Assembly: GCA_944472135.2 (NCBI GenBank)
Contig: OX235262.1
Coordinates: 172,607,509 to 172,671,508 of the forward strand
DNA: 64,000 nucleotides
Direction of reading: 5' to 3'
Source of the DNA: Trichobilharzia regenti
Taxonomy: Eukaryota > Platyhelminthes > Trematoda > Strigeidida > Schistosomatidae
Part shown: positions 30,870 to 43,200 of the stretch, in pieces
How the letters are laid out: every line of letters begins with the position of its first letter
Numbering within the stretch: position 1 is the first letter of the stretch
Translations under genes and position numbers: made by a program
The notes under the pieces: generated by a model
The model's database searches: none
What the model saw: only the letters and a program-made list of their open reading frames with translations
Told to the model about the DNA's origin: nothing

Positions 30870-32925
30870 ATCTTTTCCTTCATTTTATTCTCAAAGTACA
30901 GAGAGCAGTAGTTTGAAAGTCACTAGGCAACTCTTTAGACTCATCAGGGAAACGGGTGGGAGAAGGCAAATCATAAGTGAGACTATTTCTGAGAAAAATG
31001 GCTCCTTAATTAGCTCTCAGGATAGACGCCTTGAACGCTGGAAAGAACACTTTGAGGGACAATTTAACTTGCCTACAGCCACACTGAACCTCCCCGACAT
31101 CCAGCACACACTTGAATGGGATATAGACACTGGTCCGCCGTCTGTAAGTGAGGTCACAAAAGCTATCAGTAATTTGAAACGAGGCAAAGCGGCAGGACCC
31201 GACGGAATTATTCCGGAGGTGTTTAAATATGGGGGTGACATACTAGTTTGTAGATTAACTGAGGTACTAGGCAAAGTCTGGGAATCAGAGACAGTGCCAT
31301 CAGACTGGGGTAAGTCACTTATTATACCGATATTCAAGAAGGGAAACAAGTCCTCGTGTGATAATCATAGGGGAATCAGCCTAACGAACATAGTCTCTAA
31401 AATCCTAGGCTCAGTAATCATGCATAGACTAAGCAGAACTCGGGAGGAACAGACAAGGGAAAATCAAGCAGGCTTTAGACCAGGTAGAGGGTGCATAGAT
31501 CATATCTTCACTCTTCGACAGATTCTAGAACATAGACACACTTTTCGGCGTCCAACAATTGTCATATTTCTTGACTTGAAGGCGGCCTTCGACTCCGTGG
31601 ATCGAAAGGTACTATGGCAATGTCTGACTGTGAAGGGAGTGCCAAGAAAGTACATTGCACTAATCAAGGCACTCTATTCAAACTCACGTAGTCGTGTAAG
31701 GGCTTATGGGGAATTGTCATCTGAATTGGTAACAACCAGTGGTGTCCGACAGGGATGTCCACTTTCCCCATTTCTGTTTAACTTCATCATAGATATGCTA
31801 ATGGAAGTATCCTTAACTGAACGTAACGACTTAGGAATCGACTTGTTACCAGGGAATAGTCTTATGGACTTAGAATATGCAGATGACATAGTCCTGTTAG
31901 GGGAGGATGCTGACAAAATGCAGAGTCTTCTGAACACCTTGAGCAGCAATCTTCGTATGTTTGGCATGCGATTCGCCCCTACAAAATGTAAGATGCTGCT
32001 ACAGGACTGGACCCCGTCAACCCCTAACTTAGTGATAGGGAGTGAAGTGATAGAACATGTTGACCACTTCACCTATTTGGGAAGTTGTATTAGCACCAAC
32101 GGACTGATTGGCGATGAAATCTCAGCACGGATCCGAAAAGCTCGAGCTGCTTTCGCTGACTTACACCATCTCTGGCGTAGGCGTGACATCCGGTTATCAA
32201 CCAAGGGACGTGTGTACTGCTCATCAGTTCGCTCCGTCCTTCTCTATGGCTCTGAAACATGGCCAATACGCGTTGAAGACATGAAAAGGTTGACTGCTTT
32301 CGATCATAGATGTCTGCGATCTCTGTCTCACGTTAGGTGGTTTCACAAGATAAGTAATGTTGACGTTAGGCGTAGAGTGTTGGGCAAAGAGGGAAAATCA
32401 ATCGACGAGGCTATAAAGTTACATAGACTGAGATGGCTAGGTCACGTGGTGCGCATGCCTAACCATCGCCACCCCCGACGGGCATTACTAGCTGATATAG
32501 GTGCAGGTTGGAAAAGAGCCAGTGGTGGCCAAACAAAAACATGGCCTCATCAATCCATGAAATCCTTGACAGTTAAACTGAGTCAGGTAGGGAGATGCAG
32601 ACTTCCGGGTTGGGGCCCTCGGGACTCTAGGAATCAATGGCTGGAGACAATAGGTGACATGGCTCAAAATCGTTGTCAATGGCGCAGATGTATTCAATCT
32701 CTGTAATCTTTCATATTCCTTTCTACCATTACCCATTCTGTTTCACTCTTATATTTGTCAAACTCTATTGATTCTCTTCACTCATCTTCTTGTCTACCTC
32801 TGTGTGCTATTTGGAACGTGGCAACTGGAACTGGTGCACTTCGGTGCCAAGTTCTATGTTGAATCCAGACAGACAGACAGAGACAGTTTGAAAGTCAACT
32901 GAACATTTTCACGAGTTCATGTCGT
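30870..32925 (+). mobile_element. RTE-like LINE (second family), 5'-truncated
   Basis: The element contains the open frame 30,913-32,706 and a 3'-UTR with 'gtgcacttcggtgccaagtt' near 32,836 and a short (cagacaga)n. The endonuclease part is missing. A decayed copy of the same family is at 47,490-48,240, where the equivalent 3'-UTR reads 'gccgcacatcggtacaaagt'. Confidence 0.75.
30913..32706 (+). CDS. RTE-like reverse transcriptase, open, N-terminally truncated
   Basis: An uninterrupted 597-codon frame without an ATG at its beginning. Motifs in order: '[17 protein letters not shown]' (about 35-55), '[18 protein letters not shown]' (about 90-110), '[20 protein letters not shown]' (135-155), '[20 protein letters not shown]' (185-205), '[20 protein letters not shown]' (215-235), '[17 protein letters not shown]' (275-295), catalytic YADD at residues 322-325 (31,876-31,887), 'YLGSCIS', and the C-terminal 'LRSLSHVRW' and '[10 protein letters not shown]' typical of RTE/SR2-type elements. 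It would copy RNA into DNA at the target. The missing endonuclease makes this copy non-autonomous, yet no stop occurs in 1.8 kb, so insertion was recent. Confidence 0.85.
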   Translation: MKVTRQLFRLIRETGGRRQIISETISEKNGSLISSQDRRLERWKEHFEGQFNLPTATLNLPDIQHTLEWDIDTGPPSVSEVTKAISNLKRGKAAGPDGIIPEVFKYGGDILVCRLTEVLGKVWESETVPSDWGKSLIIPIFKKGNKSSCDNHRGISLTNIVSKILGSVIMHRLSRTREEQTRENQAGFRPGRGCIDHIFTLRQILEHRHTFRRPTIVIFLDLKAAFDSVDRKVLWQCLTVKGVPRKYIALIKALYSNSRSRVRAYGELSSELVTTSGVRQGCPLSPFLFNFIIDMLMEVSLTERNDLGIDLLPGNSLMDLEYADDIVLLGEDADKMQSLLNTLSSNLRMFGMRFAPTKCKMLLQDWTPSTPNLVIGSEVIEHVDHFTYLGSCISTNGLIGDEISARIRKARAAFADLHHLWRRRDIRLSTKGRVYCSSVRSVLLYGSETWPIRVEDMKRLTAFDHRCLRSLSHVRWFHKISNVDVRRRVLGKEGKSIDEAIKLHRLRWLGHVVRMPNHRHPRRALLADIGAGWKRASGGQTKTWPHQSMKSLTVKLSQVGRCRLPGWGPRDSRNQWLETIGDMAQNRCQWRRCIQSL

Positions 32926-33009
32926 GATCCAAATACATAATTCGAAGATTAAAAGAACAAGAAGAAGAGGAGAGAAGTGAATGCAGTTCCACTAAATAGA
33001 AATTTAGCT

Positions 33010-33653
33010 AGCCCATTAATTATAATAATTTAATTAATAATAATTAATAATATTTTTTGCTTTATTCCAAAAGCAGTACTAATGATACAGCAAGGAATTT
33101 TCAGCATTCCATACAATATTGCAAAAAAATAAACATTACATAATAATAACAACAAAACGTTGCTATAGCAGCTATGTAGTAAATTACAGTATACGATACT
33201 GAGAAAAATATGCATAAGGGTATAAAGGTGTGGCAATAATAGTAATAACAACTAAAATAAAATAGCAAAGTTATAATTAAACGATAGAAAGGGTGACATT
33301 ATAAAATTACAAAAAGATGAAAGGGTCGATTCACTTTGCTAATTACATAGTAACTTGTATTTTTGAAGTCTATCAGTGTCTTCATCACATAAGATACGGG
33401 TTAAATACAGTATTGTAGAATTTTTGTACGTAGTGGTTCTAGCGTATAACTCCTTATATTGACTTCTCGTTCTGCATGATGAGATGCAAGGGGAGAGTTG
33501 TGAATAAAGGGGGTGCAGGGGATCTGACAGTACGGCCTTTGCCCATTTTGTACAGGAATTTATGTGTCTCTCGACTATAATATTGGCGAGCTCACGCAGT
33601 GAGATACCTCAAGCCCTACTCACAGCATTTAATTCCCTGAGCAATATGATTTA
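33010..33653 (-). pseudogene. CR1-like LINE, 3' part
   Basis: The minus-strand 3'-UTR ends '...ttggaataaagcaaaaa' with an (att)-rich tail at 33,010-33,052. The C-terminal ORF2 codons (about 33,340-33,640) have stops. The copy continues at 35,002 beyond a nested insert. Confidence 0.75.
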
Positions 33654-34042
33654 TCAAACAAAGTTACAATTGGTTAAGGTTACTTTTAACTAAACAAGTG
33701 AAAGTTGGTAATACAGGTCAAGAAAATTAAGTGCTAATGAAACTAGGGTAGTAAAAAAAATGATGAGTTGTCACAAACAGTTGTAATAATAATAGTGAGT
33801 TTTACTCAGGATGCACATAGAAACAAAGTAGATAATACGAAACTATGTAAGAGATCTAAGTGGATACAAGAATTATAATTGCTTAAGGTTATTTTAACTA
33901 AACAGGTAAAGGTTGGTAATATAAGTCAAGATCATTAAGTGCTAGGGTAGTAACAAAGGTGATGAGTTGTCACAAACAGTTGTTAAAAGAAGTTATGCAA
34001 TAATAATATGAATAGTTTGATGAATGAGTTTTACTCAGGATG

Positions 34043-34329
34043 CAGAAGACAAGGGCCAGGCAACAGATCGTTTTATTATGAAAATCAACACGTATTTATA
34101 CATATTTCACATACATTATTATAGCTTATGCAAGTAGACAAGCGCAGTCATCTGATTGGTTGTTTATCAGAAGTTAGGCAGATAAACGCAGGCTTCTGAT
34201 TGGTTGTTTCGGGATTCCTCGACAAATAGAGTTCTCTATCTGCGAATCATATTTTGCCACGTTAACTTTGCTGTGATTGGTTGTTGAATCAGCCTTGCTC
34301 ATATTTTCTCACGGCCTGCTCTCACCACA
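34043..34329 (-). mobile_element. Gypsy-type LTR (3' LTR), 3'-end clipped
   Basis: On the minus strand it begins tgtggtgagagc (34,329) and ends 'ccttgtcttctg' (34,043), lacking the last bases 'ttgttaca' of the family. It contains 'gctgtgattggttgttgaat'. The pol frame reads into it, so it is the downstream LTR of a minus-strand element. Confidence 0.7.
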
Positions 34330-34855
34330 CTCGTCTCCCCGTCAAATACGTGCGACTGAAGTCGGCTTGATCTACTTGGTGCAGGCGCCATCGTTGGCTT
34401 GTCTCGCTGTATCCATTTCTGGAGCTCGCTGACGTTCACGCGCCTCTCATTGTTCGCCATTGCGATTGTGTCCGCGTAATCCCATCTCGAAGTGACCATA
34501 TGTGGTCCTTCCCACTTTGGAAACTGTTTGCCTGACCCTGTCGAACATTCGTCAGTACTTCGTCTCACACTTTCATATGCTGCTTTCACCCGACCTTCCA
34601 GCAGTGTCCCAAGTAGCAGCTCCGTCGCTGACAGATCTTGAACGCCACTCAACTGCGCAGAAGCCTTGAAGTCCTGCCCGAAGATCCATATGTCTCCATC
34701 AAAAACTGCAGGGCATAGGCTTTCCATTTGTCGGTAGGCAGCGACACCAATTCTTGTATCCACTTAGATCTCTTACATAGTTTCGTATTATCTACTTTGC
34801 TTCTATGTGCATCCTGAGTAAAACTCACTATTATTATTACAACTGTTTGTGACAA
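34299..34855 (-). pseudogene. Gypsy-like pol, C-terminal fragment
   Basis: Two overlapping frames meet by a shift. The upstream one reads 'SKWIQELVSLPTDKWKAYAL' (about 34,770-34,700). The downstream 154-codon frame ends with 'GKQFPKWEGPHMVTSRWD' and 'RVNVSELQKW', the expected integrase tail (WEGP motif), and stops just inside the LTR. This is a different copy from the gypsy pol at 21.6-24.2 kb. The first codons lie within the inverted arm. No protease, RT or integrase core remains. Confidence 0.65.
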
Positions 34856-35001
34856 CTCATCATTTTTTTTACTACCCTAGTTTCATTAGCACTTAATTTT
34901 CTTGACCTGTATTACCAACTTTCACTTGTTTAGTTAAAAGTAACCTTGACCAATTGTAACTTTGTTTGACAAACTTAATGTACACATACATACAAAACAA
35001 T

Positions 35002-36133
35002 GCAATATGATTTAGTCTTTTTTGAGAAGCCCAGGAAAGATTAATGGAGAGCAATAGAGTACAATAGGTAAACTAGAGGAGTTTACAAATTGGTTGATAC
35101 CTGGTTGTTTTAACCTTTTAATGTAGAAGGTAAGACGAAACATTTTCTTAGAGATTGATAAGATGTGGGATGACCATGAAAGGTCAGAGGAAAGAATTAA
35201 TCCAAGGTATTTAATGCTTGACTTGGTTTCAATCTCAGTGCCATCTATGCTGCAGGCATCATGGGAACTAACTAGTTCATGTGTGTCACGTCGATGCTTG
35301 AAAGTAAAGTTAACTGACTGACATTTGGAAAGATTTAACATAAAACCGTTTCGCCGAATTCGCCGAAAAGAGACTCTTCGCTGAACTACTTGTCTTCTGT
35401 CTACTAATAAAACCGTTTGACTTAGACCACTTGTTGATGTTCAACAGAAAGCCATTAAGTTTGGAGCAGTCAGACTCGGAAGTGATAGGCAGTGATACAG
35501 TAAGATCAACTGCATATTTGACAAATTTAGTTTCGTTTAAATGAGGCAGGTCATGTAGGAAGAAAGAAAAAAGAAAAGGAGAGAGGATGGCACTTTGAGG
35601 AACACTGGGTTTAGTAAGCGAGGTAGAAGATTTGCCATTATATACAGTATCTTGCATTCTATCAGAAAAATAAGAATGCAACCAACTCTTAGCCCAGGAT
35701 CCTGTTTGCATCAACGAAAGCTTATTTAATAAAAGGCCTCTAGGTACAGGGTCAAAAGCAGATGTGCAGTCTAGGAAAGCACCACGAACATATTTGGCAC
35801 CTCTGTCTAAACAAGAAACAACATTATGATATAAGACAACCGCAGGATCTAAGGTACTTCTACCATGTTTATATGCAAATTGTTTAGGATCATTGAAAGG
35901 TTTCAATGAAGGTTCAAGACGAAGTAAAAGTAATTTTTCCATCAATTTTAAAAAGGAGAAGTAATTGCAATAGGCCTGAATTTAATATCAGTGCCAGAAA
36001 GTTCTTTTGGTATGGAGAAAATTTTAATGTTTTTGCCTGCAAAAGGTGGAACATTACTGGAAAAGGAAGCATTAAAAATGTCAGTAAGAGGGTAACACAA
36101 AATATCAGCACAATTCCTGAGGACAGCGGCAGG
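35002..36133 (-). pseudogene. CR1-like LINE, RT region, broken
   Basis: Minus-strand continuation of the copy at 33,010. Upstream frame 35,945-35,310 reads 'KLLLLRLEPSLKPFNDPKQF', 'FLDCTSAFDPVPRG' and 'SVPQSAILSPFLF'. The catalytic motif has become YAVD, so Asp is lost. Frame 35,341-35,012 follows after a 67-bp interruption. The copy ends abruptly at 36,133 in the equivalent of the RT start. Confidence 0.8.
35352..35406 (-). mobile_element. 55-bp insert flanked by 12-bp duplication
   Basis: It is flanked by ataaaaccgttt at 35,340-35,351 and 35,407-35,418. On the minus strand the insert contains 'gttcagcgaagagtctcttt' followed by 'tcggcgaattcggcg', nearly the same as 28,729-28,759 at the edge of the hairpin insert. 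It contains the palindrome aagagtctctt. Confidence 0.6.
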
Positions 36134-37126
36134 TAAACATTAGCTTACGCAGGCCTAAAAGTCAGCATAGTTGTAGTTATCACTTGGTTGGACAAAGTGA
36201 CTGAGGAGAACTCAGTCTGATATTAATATCTGCAGTTCTACTGAGAGGTGATTCTTAATCGTAACGGGTAAACAAACCGAAACAACATAAAATTAGAAAC
36301 ATGGTTGGGTAAAATGTAAAGTGACCTGTTCCACCGACAAAGTGTTCGATAAAGAAATGTTGTATTAGAAGATATCTGAGAGAAATTACAAGAAACTAAG
36401 TCCATGGTAGATGGATTGAATGAGATGACTAGACAAGCTTCTTTTCTAACCATAGAACTCTGACTTCCTGTGGTAAAATAGGCTTGACAGCATGCAAGAA
36501 AATAAAGTCAACAAATCATAACAGTAAGACACAAAGATCATCGCAAAGACTGAATAGGCTGTACACATTTCATATGAAAATATACATTTCTAGCCATGAA
36601 AACCACACCTGAAACCTTGTTTTCATTTGTAATTATGTATAATGGAGGAAGGAGGTTTGTGTTCTCTGTGTGTGTGAATACAACTACATCGAAGTGTAAT
36701 TATGTCTCTTAACTTACTGATACGCGAATTAACAGACAAACAAACAAATTGAATCAATTGTAATTAAAAAAAGGGTTGAAATTTGTTCACGAGTCGTGAC
36801 TGTAATATATAAATATTTTAATCTACATTGTGACACATGATTGATTAAATGGTGCTTACAATATGACACGTACAGTTACAATTTGCTCCAATTTATTCAT
36901 GCACTAATGACCTAAGTGATACTACAAGGCGAAAATATCTTTGAATGCATTTCGCTTATCTGAACTATTTATTCATCATCAAACACGAGATGAACTATTA
37001 CGCAATAATTCTACTTCCTTATTTAAGAAGACTATAAAAGCCTGACTGTTTGAATTGTTTTCGCTGTCAGCTAATAATCATTTGAGTAGCTTTTCTGAAG
37101 GATTGATATTTTCAGATTTTCAAAGA
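36134..37126. other. 5' flank of the aminopeptidase gene
   Basis: No transposon or coding sequence was recognised. Any promoter or 5'-UTR of the gene should lie here, but I cannot place a start site. The sequence is A+T-rich, and the stretch before the ATG (37,030-37,126) has no upstream in-frame ATG. Confidence 0.4.
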
Positions 37127-37244
37127 ATGCCTCTGAAAGTGCTGTTAACGACAGTCTACTTGGTTTTCGTCTTTCTTTGTAACAATCAAGTAACATCGAC
37201 TGGTATTTACAGCCTTCGTTATTATGGCTATAATACACCAATGG
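37127..37244 (+). CDS. Aminopeptidase exon 1 (signal sequence)
   Basis: The first in-frame ATG gives '[20 protein letters not shown]', a signal peptide or signal anchor, then a short Tyr-rich stretch ('[12 protein letters not shown]'). Donor is g|gttagt and the exon ends in phase 1. A longer open frame upstream has no ATG, which supports this start. Confidence 0.8.
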
Positions 37245-40200
37245 GTTAGTAAAGTTTTATTCATTTTTGCAAATATGATGATATGGTTTAGCATTCATTA
37301 ATGTATTTTTAATGTTATGTAATTGGAAAAAATAGATTATTTTAGTAATTCTGTGTTAAATTTGTTTTTTGATGACAACGAACTCTTTCCCGCTTACTAA
37401 CAGCAAAGATGCAGGTCTTCCTTATTTATTCTATTTGACGATGAACTGTCAAACAGGATTGATAAACTGCCCCCCTTTCAGCCAGGAGATTCCTAGTGAG
37501 GTTAGATTACATTACAAATTGCCATCCATTAAACCACGCTTTACTTATGAAGGGAGATGGTCAAGTCAAAATCGTTTATGAATTAATACAAGAACCTAAA
37601 ATAGTTGCCCCAGAGTAACTTTGATCGAGTAATCTATCTATGCTCACTTCATTTACCTTAGACAAACCTGGTCAATACGTACATTTTTTTAAAGAAAGTC
37701 TTACAGGTTGAGGTTAAGATTTTCATGTTAAGCCTTCATATTCATGACCAACAGATATTTCCTACCCGTATTCATTAGTTTTTGGTTGTAAGTGACCTTC
37801 CAGGATAGGGATAAAAGTGTTTTCATTTAGAAAAAAATGGATAAAAGAAGTTAGACGGTTGGAGGTAATCGGCAACAGGAGGTCTTGCTTGACCTATGTT
37901 TTGTGCTGGTTGGCACTCACCAGTCAGCAAGGCGTATGTGCAACTTACTTGAAGGAAGTCATGTCCCTTGTGAGATTTGAACTGGTTTCACCCAGTGTTG
38001 TCTGCAGTCAGACACGTTACCACTGAGCTATTTGGGCTCGCAATTGACCTCATTCCTGTAGGACTGCACGAAACAAAGTACAAGGGAACATCACACTAAT
38101 TACGATTGTGCAATCAAAGATGAAAGAAGTATTTCATCGATTGAGCATATACTCATCTTAACGTTTTCAATTAGATATCCAGTAAACCGCAGTATACGCG
38201 GACACCTACAACGTTTCTAATCTATTCAACCCAAATACTTCGAATGTGTTATTTGGAATTTCAGGTTAGTTTACGACTTATTTTCATAGATAATCCCCCC
38301 CCCCCACATATTAGACTACTCCGTGTATTCAGACTGATTTGAGATTTTCTCTCGGAAAATTACCACACGTGGGGATTACTTACAAGGATACCAATACTGT
38401 GACTGATTTCTAACACAATCGAAATATTTACTCAAATTGAACTGTTGTCATATTTTTTAGAGGTTGAACGCAGATATGATGCAGATTTATTTTTGAAGGG
38501 AACAGAAACCTCACCGAATAATATCACTGGGGTGACGACAAACGAAGCAGTTAACAAATCATCAAAGAATATACGGTTACCACAAACTGTATTTCCACGC
38601 TTCTATGATCTACAGCTTCAAGTTCATATTCATGGAAATGCAGATACTAAAGACTCCTATTTTAATGGATCTGTCACCATAGAGATTCAGTGTTTAGCAG
38701 CAACTGCAGAACTCTTTATTCATGCTTATCCCAATCTCAATGTCAGTAGGGATCAAATCAAAGTGAGTGATTCGATTTCGACGGAAGTTTATTCTGGTTT
38801 TCTTTGATCTGTGTGACTGTAAGATGATTCGTTGTTACCTGTTGATTTCGCGGTAGAAGTACTGTCATACTTCGTTTTGATTGGTGATGTTTCTCATTTA
38901 AGCTATGTCAGTAACATTCATTATATATGAAGTTGTCGTCCATGTTGGACTCAATAGTCGTCAGTTGACAATAACACGTCACTTATTAATTCTGGTCATC
39001 CAAGTATTTACAGTTAATGCTTTTGGGAAGTCTCACACACTGCAGCCTGATGACTTATTCCTGAAAGCTTCTTCTAATCATGCAGTGAATTATGGATTAC
39101 TTTTGTTTGATTATATTGCCATGATATCACTTAAATTAGTGGAATTACACACATTCTGAGCTTAAACTCTAAACTCATATTACTACTCGTAAGTGAAGTC
39201 CATCTAACATTTTTCTGTGTATGCGAAGCTGTTAGTGCAGTAATGATTCAGCGAAGGAATAATCCGCCTAACACAGTGTTTATATTGTAGAAAAATTAAA
39301 CTTACCATTCTACGACAAATGAGTGGAGTGGAGGGAGAACGGAACATTATAGTTTCAGCTCTTTGCAGGTTGAATTAAGGACTGGTAAATTTTCAGGAGT
39401 TTCTCCAAAATCTATCTACTATATCCTCCTTGATTGAGTCATATTTGAGGGATTTGAAACTGAACTTATCTGAATGTTAACCTTTCGACAATGTCATGAA
39501 ATAGTTCAGGAGTGAACCGTCTGAATCGAGTGTAAAGTTGCACTGATCAGAATCGCCAATATTTCTCAGTGTGCTAACAAGAACAAAGCTCCGATCAAAG
39601 GCTTCGTGTTTGATTAAAACTTCAAGTCAAACACTGGCCTTTCTCTATAGATTAACCTCGTTCAGTCTACTGTTCCCCAATTAATCGTTACTTTTGCAAA
39701 CAATATTCAGAGATGAATACATAAAATTCTATGCTTACAATTATTAATGAAATGTACTCAGTTGAAATTCCAATTTTAGTCTACTTCATTCATTCTCAGA
39801 TCTTCATTCCTTTAATGATGAACAACAGACTTTGTTGAGTTTTTACTGGGTAAATTCAAATTATACTCAATGTTAAATGACAGATACCCACATCAAGTAA
39901 TTAAAATGTGGGCGACGATGTGCAGTAGTCTTTTTTCTATGAATAATTCAGTGTGACTCACTTTCACGACTCCCCTCCATCTTGTCTCGTTTTGTATAGA
40001 TATTTTCAGACGATAAGGAAGATTCAAAGAAGACGGAAATTCCAATACAGACGATATCCTACGATAAAGACGCTGAATGGTACCATATACAGTTAAAAGA
40101 TGCACTACAGCCCAATGCAAGTTATAAACTGATATTTGGTCAATTTAATTCTTCACTAAACTACGAACCGCTAGGATTTTATCTGAGTCGGTATGCAGAA

Positions 40201-43200
40201 AATGGAACCTATAAGTAAGTACTTTTATTCCAGAGACTGAATAGTCATCAGAATCACTTTGATTTGAATCCTGAATTCAGCTCATAGTAATGTTCCCCTT
40301 TGGATGAATTTCAAAGCAAACCTCATCATTCATAGAATAATGTGAAGTTATACGCCGCTAGAGCACTCGGATCCTATTCCTATATTAAGCGCGATTCATA
40401 GTGTACAGAGTGGGAGAGTGTCATTAGTGCACTGATAGATTTACATCTCTCTCTCCTTTCCTAACTGGTTATACACTAATTTACTTATAAAGTAAACTGC
40501 AAGCTTAAGCCTTGACATTTTCAAGTGAACATATCTGACGTGTATGCTGAGGTATTTTGTAATTATCATGAATTGTTCACTTTATTGCTCCCCTCTTTCT
40601 TACTCAAAAGTAAATAGAATAATTACCATCGAATCATTCACATACACTTTCACTTAACTCGATATGCATCGTCTTTATTTCAGGTACTTAGCAAACACAC
40701 AATTTGAGTCAACTTATGCAAGACGTGTATTTCCTTGTTGGGATGAACCTGGATTTAAGGCCGTGTTTCAGGTATGTGTACTATTGCAGTTCCTGTGCAT
40801 TCTGAATATTCTGTTTAACTGAGAGGTGGTTGAAGTTCATTGAGGGTAAAGAGAAATGAAATGTTGCCTCATCTGTGGATATGTGAAAGCATTTATGTTT
40901 TATATGTGTATAAGGATCTAGAATGGATGTCAGGTGAATGGATCATAATTTCACAACGGAAACCAATTGGATTCACAAAATACACTGGGGTTATTAAGCA
41001 AACCAAATACCGGTATATTGACCGACGAATCATCCCTTCTTTTATTTATTGCTGTATGAATGAGTTGCTAAGTATGAAGAGAGAATATCTGTTGTCTTTT
41101 ATGGCATTTTAGTAGAAACAGGTGTCAGAGAGTGAGCAGCGATCTATGGACAGGGACACACTCAAAGTGATCCATTCGATTCGTGGATAGAATAATGTGG
41201 TGTCAAAATGATTTACAGTTGGAAGTTTCATGTATTGGTTTGTGGGAATTTGACTGATTGGTTCTAGGTTTTCATTATGAGCTGATATCGGTTAGAGGAC
41301 CATTGGAAAACTAGCTGAGCGTACTGGACATTCGGCTGTTTCGTCAGCCTAGTTTGGGACTCCTGACAGAACACACCTACCGAAGTCTGAATCCACGACC
41401 TTCTGGTTACAAAGTGGGTTCGTAGACCATTCATCAGCCACTGGGATCCGAACGAACGGCCAGCCCATGAATTCTAACTTTTGGCATTTCATGACATAGA
41501 GGAATCACTAGCCAATGTCTCCAGCCATTATTTGTCCTTATGTCTGACACGCTGTACCATACTGGTCACGACTTTTAACCAGAATCCCAGGTAACTGCCA
41601 ACCGGAATACAGCCATTCACTAGGTGGTTCACTGTTTCATTATTTAGGGTAACTAGGATCCATTGGATAAGATATATATTCATACGCTAGTGTCATTCAA
41701 TGTCTTTCAGTGTGAAAACATCTATTGGTCATTATATTTGTATGTATTAAGTGCTTGATGAATGTACATAGGTGGAAAGGCACAGTCAAGGGCTGCAAGA
41801 GCGTTTTACTTTCTAGAGGCATTAAGCTGCGTCTCCTCGCGATACCTCTACCTCTCAAAAGAACGCATGAAATAAATTTCTGTTTGATTACAATTATTTT
41901 GAATGACAAAACTTTTGTATGTTACATATTCCCATGTCATGTACTTCGACTTCTAAAAACAAGTGTTAATTGTTCCTCTCTTACAGGTCACCATCATACG
42001 CCACAAGGATTTTATACACTTTCAAATATGCCTGTTAACAACACGGTGGCGCTTCACGCTGACTGGCGTCGAGATCAGTTTCAACCCAGTGTAAAGATGT
42101 CTTCATATCTGTTGGCATTTGTAATTTGCCAATTTCATGGACTTCGTGCTGTAGATTCAAAGGGAAGAAATGTGAGTAGTATGGAACTGAGTAGGCTTTT
42201 TCAAAGTATTTCCTGCTTATATCAGTGAGTATTTATTTATTATCCTGGTGTGTGAAGTAAGAATATTTGTGGATTTGAAAGGTACAGTCGGTTCTGTATG
42301 ACGTTACTTTCTCTCTCTCTTTCTGATGTCATCATACAAATTCTTTGGGATATTTCAAGATGGTGAGTAGCCAGTAAGTGCAGGTATATAGTGCATAGTG
42401 TTTATTCTTATGTTATACGGGCGGATAACTACAGTTCTGTGTTTGTATAGTATTAAATTGTTAACGAAAGTTAAACATGTAATGTAAACGTATGACTACG
42501 TGTGAACGGAAATGACAATGTTACCGTAAGGTGAGAGGTGTCTGAAATTCCTGAAAACAGAAGGATATTTCATCAACTAAGAGGCTTTATGTAAAAATCT
42601 CTGAAGACATATAAAAAGCAACGTTAGGCTAAATACTGTGTTGTTAAACGCTAACAGATCAGTATATCCTCCATGAATTTCCTTTCAGAACAACATATAA
42701 TAGTGGAAGAATGTGTTTCCACAGAGAAGTATCAAGTAACTTTTAAATGATTACAATATCTCATGCACTTAAGAAATGTCACCCTCAGACTCGTGCCTAC
42801 CTAGTCGTTTCCTATTCACCTTCCACTTGAGAGATGGCCTGTTTGGCGTGTGATGTCGCTCATCAGTCTTTGCAGAGTGTGTTCGATCCATCTGTCTTAT
42901 TTTGCATTACTTGTTGGGTGACAGTTTCTGGTTGGCTCGTTCCTGGAGTTCCTTCTTTCGAATTCTTTCTCGATATTTAATCTTCAGTATGCAGCTAGGG
43001 AAAGTAACCGTGTCAGGATAAATTGACTCATCGTATGTATTTATCACAAATCCACACATCTGGTTTCTGCCTATCAGTAAATATCTTGGTTACTTTATAG
43101 ACAGGTCATTTCTTTGTCCTGTAATATTCAACTGTCTCACTAATTTATGTTCTTAGAATTCAATTGTGATGAGACTATTTGAGTCTTTGTAGATTCATGT

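Larger units (their letters stand above)
33654..35001. mobile_element. 1.35-kb composite insert with inverted arms, flanked by 13-bp duplication
   Basis: It is bracketed by gcaatatgattta at 33,641-33,653 and 35,002-35,014 inside the CR1 copy. The left arm (about 33,658-33,876) is the inverse of the right arm (34,757-34,978). A second, shorter version of the left arm follows directly at 33,880-34,042. Between the arms lies a gypsy LTR and the end of its pol gene. The right end continues '...aatgtacacatacatac', also found at the edge of the hairpin insert at 29,195. Confidence 0.7.

Noticed and set aside
30913..32706. RTE frame as a host gene with a domesticated reverse transcriptase
   Set aside because: It lacks a start codon and promoter context, ends in the family 3'-UTR, and a sister copy is decayed at 47,490; a recent truncated insertion is simpler.
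41725..42228. 167-codon open frame over exon 5 as a separate protein
   Set aside because: Only 41,987-42,171 matches a protein family. The rest is intron; the frame is open across the acceptor by chance.
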